Shown: positions 9,573-19,576 of the stretch, piece by piece
How positions within the stretch are numbered: the first letter of the stretch is position 1
How the letters are laid out: each line of letters opens with the position of its first letter
Assembly (NCBI RefSeq): GCF_001894765.1
Contig: NZ_BCWV01000004.1
Span: 62,001-126,000 of the forward strand
Direction of reading: 5' to 3'
Origin: Rhodococcoides corynebacterioides NBRC 14404
Lineage (GTDB): Bacteria > Actinomycetota > Actinomycetes > Mycobacteriales > Mycobacteriaceae
DNA: 64,000 bases
Made by a program: the position numbers and the translations under genes
The notes under the pieces: generated by a model
Seen by the model: only the letters and a program-made list of their open reading frames with translations
The model's database searches: none
Told to the model about the DNA's origin: nothing

Positions 9573-10250
9573 TCAGGTCACGCTGACCGCGGTCAGCACC
9601 AACCCGTCCGCGACGATCCACCGGCCGTTCAGGGCCGTCAACGGCGCACCGGTGGTGGTGTGCCCCGGAACCAGCAGTTCGGACCGGAAGGACCCGGTGG
9701 GCGCGCCGTCGCCGTCCTGACGCTCGAAGGTGATGTGCGCGTCCTCGAAACCGAGCCAGCGGCCGGTCAGCGGGTACCAGGCCTTGTACGTCGCCTCCTT
9801 CGCGCAGAAGAGCACCTTGTCCCAGTGGACCTCGCCGTCGGTGCGAGTGGCCAGCACGTCGCGCTCGGCGGCAATGCTCACTGCGTCGAGCACACCGTCC
9901 GGCAGCGGCTCGTGGGGTTCGGCGTCGATGCCCACCGACCGCAAGCGGAGCGCGTAGGACACCGCGGCGGCGCGGTAACCGTCACAGTGGGTGAGGCTGC
10001 CTACCACCCCGTTGGGCCAGACCGGCGATCCCATGTCCCCGCGCAGGATCGGCGCCGGGTCGAGACCGAGACGCCCCAGGGCGAGACGGGCGCAGTGACG
10101 GGCCGAGGTGAACTCGCGCTTGCGCTTCTCCACGGCCTTCTCGATCAGGTGGGCCTCGCGGGGGTGCGGCTCCAGACCGGGCGGGTCCTCGAACAACTCC
10201 TCCGCGGCCACACCGGTCGGCAGGATCGCGCTCAGGAGCGCCTCGCTCAT
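9573..10250 (-). CDS. pptT: 4'-phosphopantetheinyl transferase, PptT type
   Basis: Transfers phosphopantetheine from CoA to carrier proteins; in mycobacteria PptT activates polyketide synthases, siderophore synthetases and mycolate condensation enzymes. It is 225 residues with the Sfp-type Mg-binding motif GIDAEP (D109, E111) and the signature FCAKEATYKAW (E152, K156). The ATG start at 10250 overlaps the upstream metallophosphoesterase stop (ATGA), implying translational coupling, an arrangement conserved in M. tuberculosis. Confidence 0.93.
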   Translation of the reverse strand: MSEALLSAILPTGVAAEELFEDPPGLEPHPREAHLIEKAVEKRKREFTSARHCARLALGRLGLDPAPILRGDMGSPVWPNGVVGSLTHCDGYRAAAVSYALRLRSVGIDAEPHEPLPDGVLDAVSIAAERDVLATRTDGEVHWDKVLFCAKEATYKAWYPLTGRWLGFEDAHITFERQDGDGAPTGSFRSELLVPGHTTTGAPLTALNGRWIVADGLVLTAVSVT

Positions 10251-11197
10251 CGCCGCCTCCGATCGGTCATCTTCTCCACTTCCGCTTCCATCTCGGGCGT
10301 CACCGTGAAGTGGCCGCCCCACTTGTTCAGGCTGCCCGGCGGGTACTCGGGCACCGGCAGGATCTGTCGCAGCGGGTTGTCCGGCAGGCCCCGCCGCTTC
10401 CATTCGCGCGGGTAGCCGACCGACACCTCTTCGAAGCGCACTCCGTCGTAGTACGTGGTCCGGGGGATGTGCAGGTGCCCGTAGACCGAGCACACCGCGT
10501 GATACCGCAGATGCCAGTCGGCCGTCTCGGTCGTCCCGCACCACAGCGCGAACTCCGGGTAGAACAGCACGTCGGTGGGCTGCCGGACCAGCGGCCAGTG
10601 GTTGATCAGGACCGTGGGCGCGCCCGGCTCCAGATCCGCGAGGCGACCCCGGGTGTAGTCGAGCCGCGCGGCGCACCACGCGTCCAGCGTCGCGTACGGG
10701 GTCGGGGTGATGAGGAACTCGTCCGTCGCCACCACGTTGCGCTCGCGGGCGAGGGCCAGCCCGTCCGCCTTGGTCGACGTGCCGTCCGGCAGGAACGAGT
10801 AGTCGTAGAGCAGGAACATCGGCACCAGGGTGACGGGGCCGTCGGGCCCGGGCCACTGCGGAAACGGATCCTCCGGCGTCAGCACACCCAGCGAGCGGCA
10901 CAGCGTGACCAGGTAGTCGTATCGGGCCTGGCCGTGCATCTGCACCGGGTCCTTGACGGTGGTCCACAGTTCGTGATTCCCGGGCACCCAGATCACCGTG
11001 TGGAACCGGCTCGCGAGCAGGGACAACGCCCACTCGATGTCGTCGGTCTTCTCCGACACGTCGCCCGCGACGATCAGCCAGTCGTCGGGCGAGGAGGGCA
11101 CGATGGCTTCCGTGACCTCACGGTTGCCCCGGTGCCCGACATGGATGTCACTGACCGCCCAGAGGGTCGGGGTCCGGTCGTCCACCTGCTGCGGCAC
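10247..11197 (-). CDS. Metallophosphoesterase coupled to pptT
   Basis: Calcineurin-like phosphoesterase of 316 residues: SDIHVGH (D17, H19), AGDVSEK, PGNHE and a late YGHLHIPR metal ligand. In M. tuberculosis the homologue beside PptT (Rv2795c, known as PptH) is reported to remove phosphopantetheine from acyl carrier proteins, the reverse of PptT. The 4-nt overlap with pptT supports a paired on/off role here, by inference. GTG start at 11197. It lies 4 nt after the MATE stop. Confidence 0.88.
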   Translation of the reverse strand: MPQQVDDRTPTLWAVSDIHVGHRGNREVTEAIVPSSPDDWLIVAGDVSEKTDDIEWALSLLASRFHTVIWVPGNHELWTTVKDPVQMHGQARYDYLVTLCRSLGVLTPEDPFPQWPGPDGPVTLVPMFLLYDYSFLPDGTSTKADGLALARERNVVATDEFLITPTPYATLDAWCAARLDYTRGRLADLEPGAPTVLINHWPLVRQPTDVLFYPEFALWCGTTETADWHLRYHAVCSVYGHLHIPRTTYYDGVRFEEVSVGYPREWKRRGLPDNPLRQILPVPEYPPGSLNKWGGHFTVTPEMEAEVEKMTDRRRR

Positions 11198-11201
11198 CTG
11201 A

Positions 11202-12545
11202 TCACGGTCCTTCGCTCGTCGTACGGTCGGCCCCCGTGACCGTCCACCGACCGGACAGGGTCCGGTGGACCACCGCGGCGGCTCTCAGGGTAACGAACAC
11301 GGCGAGGCCCACCCAGATTCCCGGCAGCCCCCAGTCGAGGACCAGGGCCAGCCAGATCATCGGCAGGAACCCGACCAGCGCGCTCAGCAGCGTCGCCGTC
11401 CGCAGGTACGCCGCGTCCCCCGCGCCGAGGAGCACGCCGTCGAGGGCGAACACCACCCCGGCGACGGGCACGATCACCACGAAGATCCACCACACGGAGT
11501 CGATCGACGTCAGCACCGACTCGTCGGTGGTGAACAGTCGCGGCAGCGGTCCGGCGAGCCCGGCGAACACGCCCGCCAGCACGACGGCGAAGCCGACGGA
11601 CCACGCCGTCACGTCTCGGGCGACGCGTACTGCCGCCGCGCGTCGGGCAGCACCCAGAGCCGCCCCCACCAAGGACTGGGCGGCGATCGCGAGCGAGTCG
11701 AGCATGAGGGCCGTCAGATTCCACAACTGCAGGACCACCTGGTGCGCTCCGACCGCGCCCGCGCCGAACCGCGACGCCACCGCGACCGCCGAGAGGAAGC
11801 ACGCCTGGAATGCCATCGATCGCAGGATCAGATCCCGGCCGAGCACCAGTTGCTTGCGCACGATCGCGACGTCGGGTCGACGAGAGCGAGTGCGCGGACC
11901 CCGCACCAGTGCCCCGACGAACGCCACCGCCGACACGGTCTGCCCCAGCACGTTGGCCACGGCCGACCCCTCGAGACCCAGCGGCGGACCGACCACGCCG
12001 TGCACCAGCACCGGGCACAGAACCGCCGACAGACCGAGGCCCAGCACGACGTAGCGCAGCGGACGCACGGTGTCCTGCACACCGCGCATCCAGCCGTTCC
12101 CCGCCATCGTGATCAGAATGCACGGCACCCCGAGCACGGCGATGCGGAGCCAGGACTCCGCGCGGTCGGCGATCTCGCCGCCGCCCCCGAGGACCGACGT
12201 GATCGGTCCCGCCAGCACCTGCACGATCGCCACCAGGACGAGGCCGATGCCCACGGCCAGCCAGGTGGCCTGCACGCCCTCGTTCTTCGCATCGTCGTCC
12301 CGGCCGGCACCGTGCAGACGGGCGGCGCGGGCGGTGGTGCCGTAGGACAGGAAGGTCAGCTGCGTACTCACCTGGGCCAGCACGAGACCACCGACGGCCA
12401 GTCCGGCGAGCGGCACGGACCCCAACCGACCCACGATCGCCGTGTCCAGCAGCAGATAGAGCGGCTCGGCGACCAGAACGCCCAGCGCGGGGAACGCGAG
12501 CCCGAACAGCGTGCGCGCCGAGACCCGACCGTCGGGCGGCGTCAC
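11202..12545 (-). CDS. MATE-family efflux transporter (DinF-like)
   Basis: Polytopic membrane protein of 447 residues with about 12 hydrophobic segments and the MATE features PLYLLLDTAIVGRLG near the N-terminus and GVQDTVRP in the middle. These proteins export cationic drugs or metabolites using Na+ or H+ gradients; the substrate is unknown. The GTG start at 12545 overlaps the DHH phosphoesterase stop (GTGA). It belongs to the rbfA-nrnA-MATE run that follows infB in many actinobacteria. Confidence 0.9.
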   Translation of the reverse strand: MTPPDGRVSARTLFGLAFPALGVLVAEPLYLLLDTAIVGRLGSVPLAGLAVGGLVLAQVSTQLTFLSYGTTARAARLHGAGRDDDAKNEGVQATWLAVGIGLVLVAIVQVLAGPITSVLGGGGEIADRAESWLRIAVLGVPCILITMAGNGWMRGVQDTVRPLRYVVLGLGLSAVLCPVLVHGVVGPPLGLEGSAVANVLGQTVSAVAFVGALVRGPRTRSRRPDVAIVRKQLVLGRDLILRSMAFQACFLSAVAVASRFGAGAVGAHQVVLQLWNLTALMLDSLAIAAQSLVGAALGAARRAAAVRVARDVTAWSVGFAVVLAGVFAGLAGPLPRLFTTDESVLTSIDSVWWIFVVIVPVAGVVFALDGVLLGAGDAAYLRTATLLSALVGFLPMIWLALVLDWGLPGIWVGLAVFVTLRAAAVVHRTLSGRWTVTGADRTTSEGP

Positions 12546-13507
12546 CCCAGCGCGGCGACGAGCGCCGCCACGGCATCGTCGACAACGCCCGTCACGGTGT
12601 AGCCCGCCGAGAATCGGTGGCCACCGCCGCCGAGCGCGGTCGCGGTGGCCGAGACGTCCACCACGGACTTCGAGCGCAGGGACACCGACCATCCGCGGTC
12701 GTTCTGCTTGAACACCGCCGCCACCTCGGCCTCGGCCGTGGTGCGGACGATGTCGACGACGCTCTCGATCTCCTCGGATCGCAGCCCGCCGACGTCCTCG
12801 AGCCGGACCACCGCGTAGACCAGGCCGCGAGCGCCCGCCGCGTCCGGCAGCAGTCGCGCCGAGCCGAGCACGCGACCCAGCATCGGCAGCCAACCGAACG
12901 GGTGGGTGTCGAGCAGCGACCGCGTGATGGCCGCACCGTCGATCCCGGTGCCGAGCAGCCGCTCCGCGAGCAGGTGCGAACCCGGCCGGACCCACCGGAA
13001 GGACCCCGTGTCGGTGACCAGACCGGCGTACAGGCAGTGGGCGAGATCCCGGTCGATCACGATGCCAGCCGCATCGAACAGTGCCGCCACCACCGCCGTG
13101 GTCGACTCGGCCGACGGATCCACCAGATGATGGGTTCCGTAGAAGGTGTTGGACCGGTGGTGGTCGATCACCAGGGAGACCGCACCGTCGAGGCGATCAC
13201 CGAGCGCACCGAGGCGTTCACGGCTCCCGGCGTCGACCGTGACCACGAGGTCGACCTCGGTCCGCACCTCGTCGGCCGCGGTGACGAACTCGGTTCCGGG
13301 CAGACTCACCATGGAATCGGGCAGCCGGGACGGCGCCGCGAACGCGACCTGCACCGAGACTCCTCGGCGGTCGAGCGCGATCGCCAGCGCGAGACCGCTG
13401 CCGATCGTGTCCGCATCCGGCTGAACGTGGCACAGCACCGTCACCGTCGACGCGGCGTCCAGCAGGTCGAGGGCCGCTCGGAGGTCCGCGGCCGCGAGGT
13501 CGGTCAC
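12542..13507 (-). CDS. nrnA: DHH-family bifunctional oligoribonuclease/PAP phosphatase-like
   Basis: NrnA-type phosphoesterase that degrades short RNA oligonucleotides and may dephosphorylate pAp or cyclic dinucleotides. Of 321 residues, the DHH domain shows [12 protein letters not shown] (metal ligands H27, D31, D33) and IDHHRSN (D115, H116, H117). The DHHA1 domain at the C-terminus shows [11 protein letters not shown]. The GTG start at 13507 overlaps the rbfA stop. Close counterpart of M. tuberculosis Rv2837c by context; which substrate dominates cannot be read from sequence. Confidence 0.9.
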   Translation of the reverse strand: MTDLAAADLRAALDLLDAASTVTVLCHVQPDADTIGSGLALAIALDRRGVSVQVAFAAPSRLPDSMVSLPGTEFVTAADEVRTEVDLVVTVDAGSRERLGALGDRLDGAVSLVIDHHRSNTFYGTHHLVDPSAESTTAVVAALFDAAGIVIDRDLAHCLYAGLVTDTGSFRWVRPGSHLLAERLLGTGIDGAAITRSLLDTHPFGWLPMLGRVLGSARLLPDAAGARGLVYAVVRLEDVGGLRSEEIESVVDIVRTTAEAEVAAVFKQNDRGWSVSLRSKSVVDVSATATALGGGGHRFSAGYTVTGVVDDAVAALVAALG

Positions 13508-13965
13508 CGCTCGTCGGCGGCCGAGGCGTCGTCGGTCCGCGGTGACTTGTACGGATCGGCGTCGCCCGCCGGGGTGGCGCCGGCAGCGGCCGCGGCCACG
13601 TCGCTGTCGATGCGGCGAGCCCGCTCGAGCAGCTCCTCGAGGTGCCGCGCCGCATCCGGGACGGTGTCCGCCACGAACGTCAGCGTGGGGGTGAAACGCA
13701 CTCCGGTGCCCGCCCCGACCTTCGTCCGGAGTGCACCTTTCGCCTTCTCCAGACCGGCCGCGGCCGACGCGAAATCGGGCTCGTCGTCGAGGGTCTCGCC
13801 GCGCACGGTGTAGTACACCGTGGCGTCGTGCAGGTCCGGGGTCACCTTGGTGTCGGTGACGGTCACGAACGCGAGGCGAGGGTCCTTGATCTCGTGATCG
13901 ATGGCCGTCGCCACGATGGCGCCGATGCGTTTGGCCAACTTTCGAGCGCGGGCTTGGTCAACCAC
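13504..13965 (-). CDS. rbfA: Ribosome-binding factor A
   Basis: 16S rRNA processing and cold-adaptation factor with a KH-like fold. It is 153 residues, with the family signature [13 protein letters not shown] at the N-terminus and [11 protein letters not shown]. The last ~30 residues are a variable Ala/Asp-rich tail. GTG start at 13965. It sits 18 nt after the DUF503 gene, in the infB-DUF503-rbfA order. Confidence 0.93.
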   Translation of the reverse strand: MVDQARARKLAKRIGAIVATAIDHEIKDPRLAFVTVTDTKVTPDLHDATVYYTVRGETLDDEPDFASAAAGLEKAKGALRTKVGAGTGVRFTPTLTFVADTVPDAARHLEELLERARRIDSDVAAAAAGATPAGDADPYKSPRTDDASAADER

Positions 13966-13983
13966 GACGCGTCTCCCTCTCGG

Positions 13984-14274
13984 TCAGTCCTCCGGCCCGA
14001 ACACGCGGCGCCGGACGGCGAGTAGTTGCAGCTCGGGCCGGCCGGCCACGTGCCGTTCGCAGGTGTCGAGCACCTGGTGCAGATGCGAGACGTCGGCCGT
14101 CGCGACGGCCACGCCCACCATGGATCGACGGTAACGCTCCTGCTCCCCCGTCTCCGCGGCCGACACTCCGTAGCGCTGCAGGGCGGCGACGACCGGCTTG
14201 ATCACCGACCGCTTCTCCTTCAGCGAGTGCACGTCGCCGAGCAGGATGTCGAGCTCGAGAGCTCCCAGGAACAT
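13984..14274 (-). CDS. DUF503 (YlxP-like) protein
   Basis: Small 96-residue protein of the YlxP/DUF503 family, found between infB and rbfA in many Gram-positive bacteria. The conserved SLKEKRSVIKPV segment is present near residue 20, followed by VGVAVATADVSH. Its biochemical function is not established; the location suggests a role in ribosome assembly or translation. The ATG at 14274 is preceded by GAGGTGATGAG. Confidence 0.85.
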   Translation of the reverse strand: MFLGALELDILLGDVHSLKEKRSVIKPVVAALQRYGVSAAETGEQERYRRSMVGVAVATADVSHLHQVLDTCERHVAGRPELQLLAVRRRVFGPED

Positions 14275-14298
14275 CGCTCATCACCTCGTGTGTGCGGG

Positions 14299-14338
14299 AC
14301 GGGCGTGGCCCGCGGTGTGCACCGCGGGCCACGCCCGT
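14299..14338 (-). terminator. Perfect 18-bp hairpin after infB
   Basis: The arms at 14299-14316 and 14321-14338 are exact reverse complements (ACGGGCGTGGCCCGCGGT and its complement) with a GTGC loop, starting 13 nt beyond the infB stop and 24 nt before DUF503. There is no T-run. It is most likely a terminator or attenuator that partly insulates infB from the rbfA run. Confidence 0.75.
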
Positions 14339-14351
14339 GTCCGTCGATCGA

Positions 14352-17177
14352 TCAGTCGCGCGGCTTCTCCCGCAACTCGTACGCCTCGATGATGTCCCCG
14401 ACCTTGATGTCGGAGTACGTCACCGTCAGACCGCACTCGTACCCGTCGCGCACCTCGACGACGTCGTCCTTCTCCCGACGCAGCGACGAGATGGTGACCG
14501 TCTCCGCCACCACGACGTTGTCGCGCAGCAAACGGGCCTTCGCGTTGCGCCGCACGACACCGGAGGTGACGAGGCAGCCGGCGATGTTGCCCACCTTCGA
14601 GGAGCGGAACATCGCGCGGATCTCCGCCCGGCCGAGGTCGACCTCCTCGTAGATCGGCTTGAGCAGGCCCTTGAGCGCCTTCTCGATCTCGTCGATCGCC
14701 TGGTAGATGACCGAGTAGTACCGGATGTCGACGCCCTCGCGGTTGGCCAGCTCGGTGGCCTTGCCCTCCGCACGGACGTTGAAGCCGATGATGATCGCGT
14801 TGGACGCCGACGCCAGGTTGACGTTGGTCTCGGTGACACCACCGACACCGCGGTCGATGACGCGCAGTTCCACCTCGTCGTCGATCTGGATCTGCAGCAG
14901 CGCCTCTTCCAGAGCCTCCACCGTGCCGGAGTTGTCGCCCTTCAGGATCAGGTTGAGCTGCGACGTCTCCTTCAGCGCGGCATCGAGATCGTCCAGGCTG
15001 ATCCGCTTGCGGCTGCGTGCGGCCATCGCGTTGCGCTTGCGCGCATTGCGGCGGTCCGCGATCTGGCGTGCGATGCGGTCCTCGTCGACCACGAGCAGGT
15101 TGTCACCGGCACCCGGCACGGAGGTGAAGCCCACCACCTGTACCGGCCGCGACGGCAGCGCCTCGACGACGTCGTCGCCGTGCTCGTCGACCATGCGACG
15201 GACACGTCCGTACGCATCGCCGGCGACGATCGAGTCGCCGACCCGCAGGGTTCCGCGCTGGATGAGCACGGTCGCCACCGGGCCGCGGCCGCGGTCGAGG
15301 TGCGCCTCGATGGCGACACCCTGAGCGTCCATGTCCGGGTTGGCCCGCAGATCCAGCGAGGCATCCGCCGTCAGCAGCACGGCCTCGAGCAGCGCATCGA
15401 TGTTGGTGCCCTGCTTCGCCGAGATGTCGACGAACATGGTCTCGCCGCCGTACTCCTCGGCCACGAGTCCGTACTCGGTCAGCTGGCCACGGATCTTGGC
15501 CGGATCCGCGCCCTCCTTGTCGATCTTGTTGACCGCCACCACGATCGGCACGTCCGCGGCCTGCGCGTGGTTGATGGCCTCCACCGTCTGCGGCATGACG
15601 CCGTCGTCGGCCGCGACCACGAGGATCGCGATGTCGGTGGCCTTCGCACCACGGGCACGCATGGCGGTGAACGCCTCGTGACCGGGGGTGTCGATGAACG
15701 TGACCAGTCGCTCGTTGCCCTCGAGCTCGGTGAGCACCTGGTACGCACCGATGTGCTGGGTGATGCCGCCGGCCTCGCCCTCGCGGACGTTCTCCTTGCG
15801 GATCGTGTCCAGCAGTCGGGTCTTGCCGTGGTCGACGTGACCCATGACCGTGACCACGGGCGGACGGGACTCGAGGTCCTCCTCGCCGCCCTCGTCCTCG
15901 CCGTAGGTGAGGTCGAAGGAATCGAGCAGCTCGCGATCCTCGTCCTCCGGGCTCACGACCTGGACGACGTAGTTCATCTCGCTGCCCAACAGCTCGAGCG
16001 TCTCGTCGTTGACCGACTGCGTCGCCGTCACCATCTCGCCGAGGTTGAACAGTGCCTGGACCAGGGCGGCCGGGTTCGCGTCGATCTTGTCCGCGAAGTC
16101 CGAGAGCGACGCGCCGCGGGCGAGCCGGATGGTCTCACCGTTGCCACGCGGCAACCGCACGCCGCCGACTGCCGGCGCCTGCATCGATTCGTATTCGGCG
16201 CGCTTCGCCCGCTTCGACTTGCGTCCACGACGCGGAGCGCCGCCGGGGCGACCGAACGCGCCGGCCGCGGCACCGCGCTGACCCGGGCGGCCACCGCCGC
16301 CGGGACGGCCGCGGAAACCACCGGCCGCGGGAGCACCGGCACCGGGAGCACCGGGAGCGCCGCCACCGCGGTAACCACCGCCGCCGCCGGGACGACCACC
16401 GGGCGCGCCGGGACGACCCGGACGACCGGCGCCGGGGGCCGGACGCGCGGCGCGAGACGGCATGGCACCCGGGTTCGGGCGGGGCGGCATCGAACCGGGG
16501 TTCGGCCGCGGACCACCGGGACGGGGGCCACCCTGACCGGCCGGGGGACGCCCGGCACCACCCTGCGGAGCCGCGCCGCCGGCGGGACGGGGACCGCCCT
16601 GGCCGGGGGCCGGACGCGGAGCACCGGGGCGCGGACCACCCTGGCCGGGAGCCGGACGCGGTGCCGGACGCTCGGTCGGAGCGGAGGAGTAGGGGTTGTT
16701 GCCGACACGCGGCGCCTTCGGACCCGGCTTCGGGCCCGGAGCGGCCGGACGCGCAGGAGCATCGGCGCGCGCGGCGGGCGCGGCCGGGGCCTGCGGAGCG
16801 GGAGTCGGTGCCGACGGGGCCGGAGCGGCCGGAGCCTGCGGCGCCGGAGCGGGTGCCGACGCAGCCGGAGCCTCCGGTGCCGGGGTGGGTGCCGCCGGTG
16901 CAGCCGGAGCCTGCGGAGCCGGCTTGGGACCGGGGCGCGGAGCACCCGGCTTGGGGGCGGACGCGCCGCCCGACGTTCCGTTGCCGCCGGACGCCGGCGC
17001 CGAGGCACCACCGTTCGCGGCGGGGAACGATTCACGCAGACGTCGCGCCACGGGTGCTTCCACCGTGGACGACGCCGACTTCACGAACTCGCCCTGCTCC
17101 TTCAAGCGAGCGAGTAGATCCTTACTGGTGACACCGAGCTCTTTCGCCAGCTCGTGCACGCGGGCCTTGCCTGCCAC
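14352..17177 (-). CDS. infB: Translation initiation factor IF-2
   Basis: GTPase that brings initiator fMet-tRNA to the 30S subunit. It is 941 residues: an IF2-N module at the start ([19 protein letters not shown]), a roughly 330-residue low-complexity Pro/Gly/Ala/Arg-rich linker, a second IF2-N-like module near residue 350, and the G domain with GHVDHGKT (starting at G446), DTPGHEAF and NKID. Domains II-IV follow. The GTG start at 17177 has GAGGAG about 6 nt upstream. The long Pro/Gly/Arg linker is usual in actinobacteria. Confidence 0.97.
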   Translation of the reverse strand: MAGKARVHELAKELGVTSKDLLARLKEQGEFVKSASSTVEAPVARRLRESFPAANGGASAPASGGNGTSGGASAPKPGAPRPGPKPAPQAPAAPAAPTPAPEAPAASAPAPAPQAPAAPAPSAPTPAPQAPAAPAARADAPARPAAPGPKPGPKAPRVGNNPYSSAPTERPAPRPAPGQGGPRPGAPRPAPGQGGPRPAGGAAPQGGAGRPPAGQGGPRPGGPRPNPGSMPPRPNPGAMPSRAARPAPGAGRPGRPGAPGGRPGGGGGYRGGGAPGAPGAGAPAAGGFRGRPGGGGRPGQRGAAAGAFGRPGGAPRRGRKSKRAKRAEYESMQAPAVGGVRLPRGNGETIRLARGASLSDFADKIDANPAALVQALFNLGEMVTATQSVNDETLELLGSEMNYVVQVVSPEDEDRELLDSFDLTYGEDEGGEEDLESRPPVVTVMGHVDHGKTRLLDTIRKENVREGEAGGITQHIGAYQVLTELEGNERLVTFIDTPGHEAFTAMRARGAKATDIAILVVAADDGVMPQTVEAINHAQAADVPIVVAVNKIDKEGADPAKIRGQLTEYGLVAEEYGGETMFVDISAKQGTNIDALLEAVLLTADASLDLRANPDMDAQGVAIEAHLDRGRGPVATVLIQRGTLRVGDSIVAGDAYGRVRRMVDEHGDDVVEALPSRPVQVVGFTSVPGAGDNLLVVDEDRIARQIADRRNARKRNAMAARSRKRISLDDLDAALKETSQLNLILKGDNSGTVEALEEALLQIQIDDEVELRVIDRGVGGVTETNVNLASASNAIIIGFNVRAEGKATELANREGVDIRYYSVIYQAIDEIEKALKGLLKPIYEEVDLGRAEIRAMFRSSKVGNIAGCLVTSGVVRRNAKARLLRDNVVVAETVTISSLRREKDDVVEVRDGYECGLTVTYSDIKVGDIIEAYELREKPRD

Positions 17178-17279
17178 TGCTCTCCTCACTGAGAGGTCGA
17201 GCGCGGCTCCGACCAGGAGCGCCCGCACGACCTCGGGTTATCTCGACACGATGTTCATCGTCGGTGCTTCACGGTGTGC

Positions 17280-17642
17280 TCATGAATTCGTGAACCTGTT
17301 CTCCTCGTGGCGCGGCGAGTTGCCGCGGCCGGTCGGCCGGTCGATCGTCGTCCGATCGCAGACCATCGCGGACCGATCCAGTGGACCGGCGACGCGGAGC
17401 GCGCGACCGAGAGCGCGACGCTTCTCCGCCAGCTGGACGCAGTCCGGATCGGGATGCAACCACGCGCCCCGACCGGGCAACCTCCGACGATGATCGACCA
17501 CGGCCCGCGCACCGCCGTTCTCGTCGAGAACGACTGCGATACGAACCAGGGCGGACGGCGAATCACGCCGTTTGCATCCTACGCACGTGCGGACCGGTCC
17601 CTGCGGAACGGACGTACCTGCGCCTGATGCAGCGGAATCCAC
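17280..17642 (-). CDS. YlxR (DUF448) RNA-binding protein
   Basis: Small protein of the YlxR family, found between nusA and infB; related proteins are nucleic-acid-binding, and a role in RNA processing or transcription is suspected. The defining motif RTCVGCKRRD lies near residue 20, followed by LPGRGAWLHPDPDC. The N-terminus is uncertain: the GTG at 17642 gives 120 residues and no ATG or GTG lies closer to the motif. The C-terminal ~30 residues are polar and unlikely to be conserved. Confidence 0.8.
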   Translation of the reverse strand: MDSAASGAGTSVPQGPVRTCVGCKRRDSPSALVRIAVVLDENGGARAVVDHRRRLPGRGAWLHPDPDCVQLAEKRRALGRALRVAGPLDRSAMVCDRTTIDRPTGRGNSPRHEENRFTNS

Positions 17643-17725
17643 CGTGCGTCGAGCCGTGTCACAGTCTAACGCGGATTCGGGGTCGGTATTCCCACCGCCC
17701 GTGGCCGGGCCGTTCCCACCGCCCG

Positions 17726-18727
17726 TCACGGGGTGCTGTCCACCGCCGCGTCGCTCCTGATGTCGATGCGCCACCCGGTGAGTCGCGCGGCGAGTCGGGC
17801 GTTCTGACCCTCCTTGCCGATGGCCAGGGACAACTGGTAGTCGGGCACGACCACCCGCGCCGCCCTCGCCGCCTCGTCCACCACGGTGACCGACACGACC
17901 TTCGACGGCGACAGGGCGTTGCCGACGAAGGTCGCCGGATCGTCGTCGTAGTCGATGATGTCGATCTTCTCGCCGGCGAGTTCGCTCATCACGTTGCGCA
18001 CCCGCTGCCCCATAGGGCCGATGCAGGCACCCTTTGCGTTCAGGCCGGCGACCGTCGAGCGCACGGCGATCTTCGACCGGTGGCCCGACTCTCTCGCGAC
18101 GGAGACGATCTCGACGGATCCGTCGGCGATCTCCGGCACCTCCAGGGCGAACACCTTGCGAACGAGGTTCGGGTGCGTCCTCGACAACGTCACCTGCGGG
18201 CCACGCTGACCGCGCGCCACGCCGACCACGTAGCACTTGATCCGATCACCGTGCTCGTAGATCTCCCCCGGCACCTGCTCGGCCGGCGGGAGCACGGCGT
18301 CGAGACCGCCCGCGTCGCTGCCCACGCGGACCACGACGGTGCCGCGCGCGTTCAGGCGCGCGTCCGCCTGCACCAGACCGCCGACGATCTCGCCCTCGTG
18401 GGTGGAGAACTCGCCGAAGGACTTCTCGTTCTCGGCGTCGCGCAGCCGCTGCAGGATGACCTGACGAGCCGTGGTCGCCGCGATGCGACCGAAGCCTTCC
18501 GGCGTGTCGTCGAACTCCGCGACGAGGTTGCCGTCCTCGTCGGTCTCGCGCGCCATCACCCGTACCTGCCCGGTCCGACGGTCGACGTCGATCCGCGCGT
18601 CGGAGCGGTGCCCGGCGGTGTGCTTGTAGGCGGTCAGCAGAGCGGTCTGCAGCGTCTCGATGACCGCCTCGGTGGTGATGCCCTTGTCCGCCTCGATCGC
18701 GCGGAGGGCCGTCATGTCGATGTTCAC
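17726..18727 (-). CDS. nusA: Transcription termination/antitermination factor NusA
   Basis: RNA polymerase-associated pausing and antitermination factor. It is 333 residues, the short actinobacterial form. It has an N-terminal RNAP-binding domain ([16 protein letters not shown]), an S1 domain (near residues 110-180) and two KH domains ([18 protein letters not shown] and [18 protein letters not shown]). The GTG start at 18727 overlaps the rimP stop (GTGA). Confidence 0.96.
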   Translation of the reverse strand: MNIDMTALRAIEADKGITTEAVIETLQTALLTAYKHTAGHRSDARIDVDRRTGQVRVMARETDEDGNLVAEFDDTPEGFGRIAATTARQVILQRLRDAENEKSFGEFSTHEGEIVGGLVQADARLNARGTVVVRVGSDAGGLDAVLPPAEQVPGEIYEHGDRIKCYVVGVARGQRGPQVTLSRTHPNLVRKVFALEVPEIADGSVEIVSVARESGHRSKIAVRSTVAGLNAKGACIGPMGQRVRNVMSELAGEKIDIIDYDDDPATFVGNALSPSKVVSVTVVDEAARAARVVVPDYQLSLAIGKEGQNARLAARLTGWRIDIRSDAAVDSTP

Positions 18728-19392
18728 TGGTGTCGGCTTTCGCTGGACTGGTCGGTGGGGAAGTCGGACGCGGCGTCGTCGAAGTCGGCGCCGGAGTCGG
18801 AGTCGGCATCGTCGTCGACGTCGAGATCCGTCGGCTCGTCCGGAGGATCGAGCGGGTCGTAGCGGCCGGGGGCGACGCCACCGGCGAGCGCGAGCTCCGC
18901 CGGATTCGGCGGAGAGAACTCGACGCGCACCACCGCGGAGCGGATGTCGGCCGAGCGGATCGTGCGCACCTGCGGGCCGGACCGCGACTTGATCACCAGG
19001 TCGATCTCGCCGACCTCGGGGCGACTCTCCCCGACCCGCCCGTCGACGGCCTCGTCACCGATCGTCACGGTGACCGCACGCCCGCGCGCCCGGCGCCAGT
19101 GGCGCGGCTCGGTCAGCGGACGGTCGACGCCGGGAGTGGTCACCTCGAGTGTGTACGGACTGTCGCCGAACTCGGTCGCGGCGTCGAGCATTCCGGAGAT
19201 CTGGCGGCTGATCGCCGCGAGAACGTCGAGTTCGAACCCGGCGTCACGGTCCACCACGACCTTCACGACGCTGCGGCTGCCCGCCTTGGACACCGAGACC
19301 TCCTCGACGTCGAACTCTCCCTCGGCGAACCCGGGGTTCGCGGCGTGAGCGGAGATCAGCTCGACGACCCTGTCTCTGGACGGCACCGGCAT
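18724..19392 (-). CDS. rimP: Ribosome maturation factor RimP
   Basis: 30S assembly factor of 222 residues. The core includes [21 protein letters not shown] and the [18 protein letters not shown] signature near residue 90. The last ~55 residues form an acidic tail rich in Asp and Ser. The ATG start is at 19392. It is the first gene of the rimP-nusA-ylxR-infB operon. The operon promoter should lie in 19393-19500, but none was clear. Confidence 0.93.
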   Translation of the reverse strand: MPVPSRDRVVELISAHAANPGFAEGEFDVEEVSVSKAGSRSVVKVVVDRDAGFELDVLAAISRQISGMLDAATEFGDSPYTLEVTTPGVDRPLTEPRHWRRARGRAVTVTIGDEAVDGRVGESRPEVGEIDLVIKSRSGPQVRTIRSADIRSAVVRVEFSPPNPAELALAGGVAPGRYDPLDPPDEPTDLDVDDDADSDSGADFDDAASDFPTDQSSESRHQ

Positions 19393-19507
19393 CGCGCGCA
19401 GGACTCCTCGTGAAGTTGTGGGTGTTCACACGGATCGGCGTCGACCCGTGTCACGGCAGGTGACCACGATACCGCGTGTCGGCGCGGGCGACGACGACGT
19501 GTCCGGG

Positions 19508-19575
19508 CCCGCGCCTCTGGCACTCTGCCGATGCCCGCGCCTCTGGCACTCCGCCGACGCCCGCGCCTCTGGCAC
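19508..19575. repeat. 26-bp tandem repeat (2.6 copies) at a gene start
   Basis: The copies at 19508-19533 and 19534-19559 and a partial third at 19560-19575 share CCCGCGCCTCTGGCAC followed by a CT(C)TGCCGATG-like part. Copies one and two differ at two positions. The array ends one base before the ATG of the Tat lipoprotein gene, in the rimP-lipoprotein divergent region, so it may affect the 5' leader. Confidence 0.85.
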
Positions 19576-19576
19576 G

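Noticed and set aside
10247..12545. Defence-island reading of the MATE, DHH and phosphoesterase genes
   Set aside because: The same genes follow infB-rbfA in many actinobacteria; they are conserved core genes.
14292..17117. 941-codon plus-strand open frame opposite infB
   Set aside because: Antisense shadow of infB; sequence is Arg/Asp/His/Thr-rich without domains.
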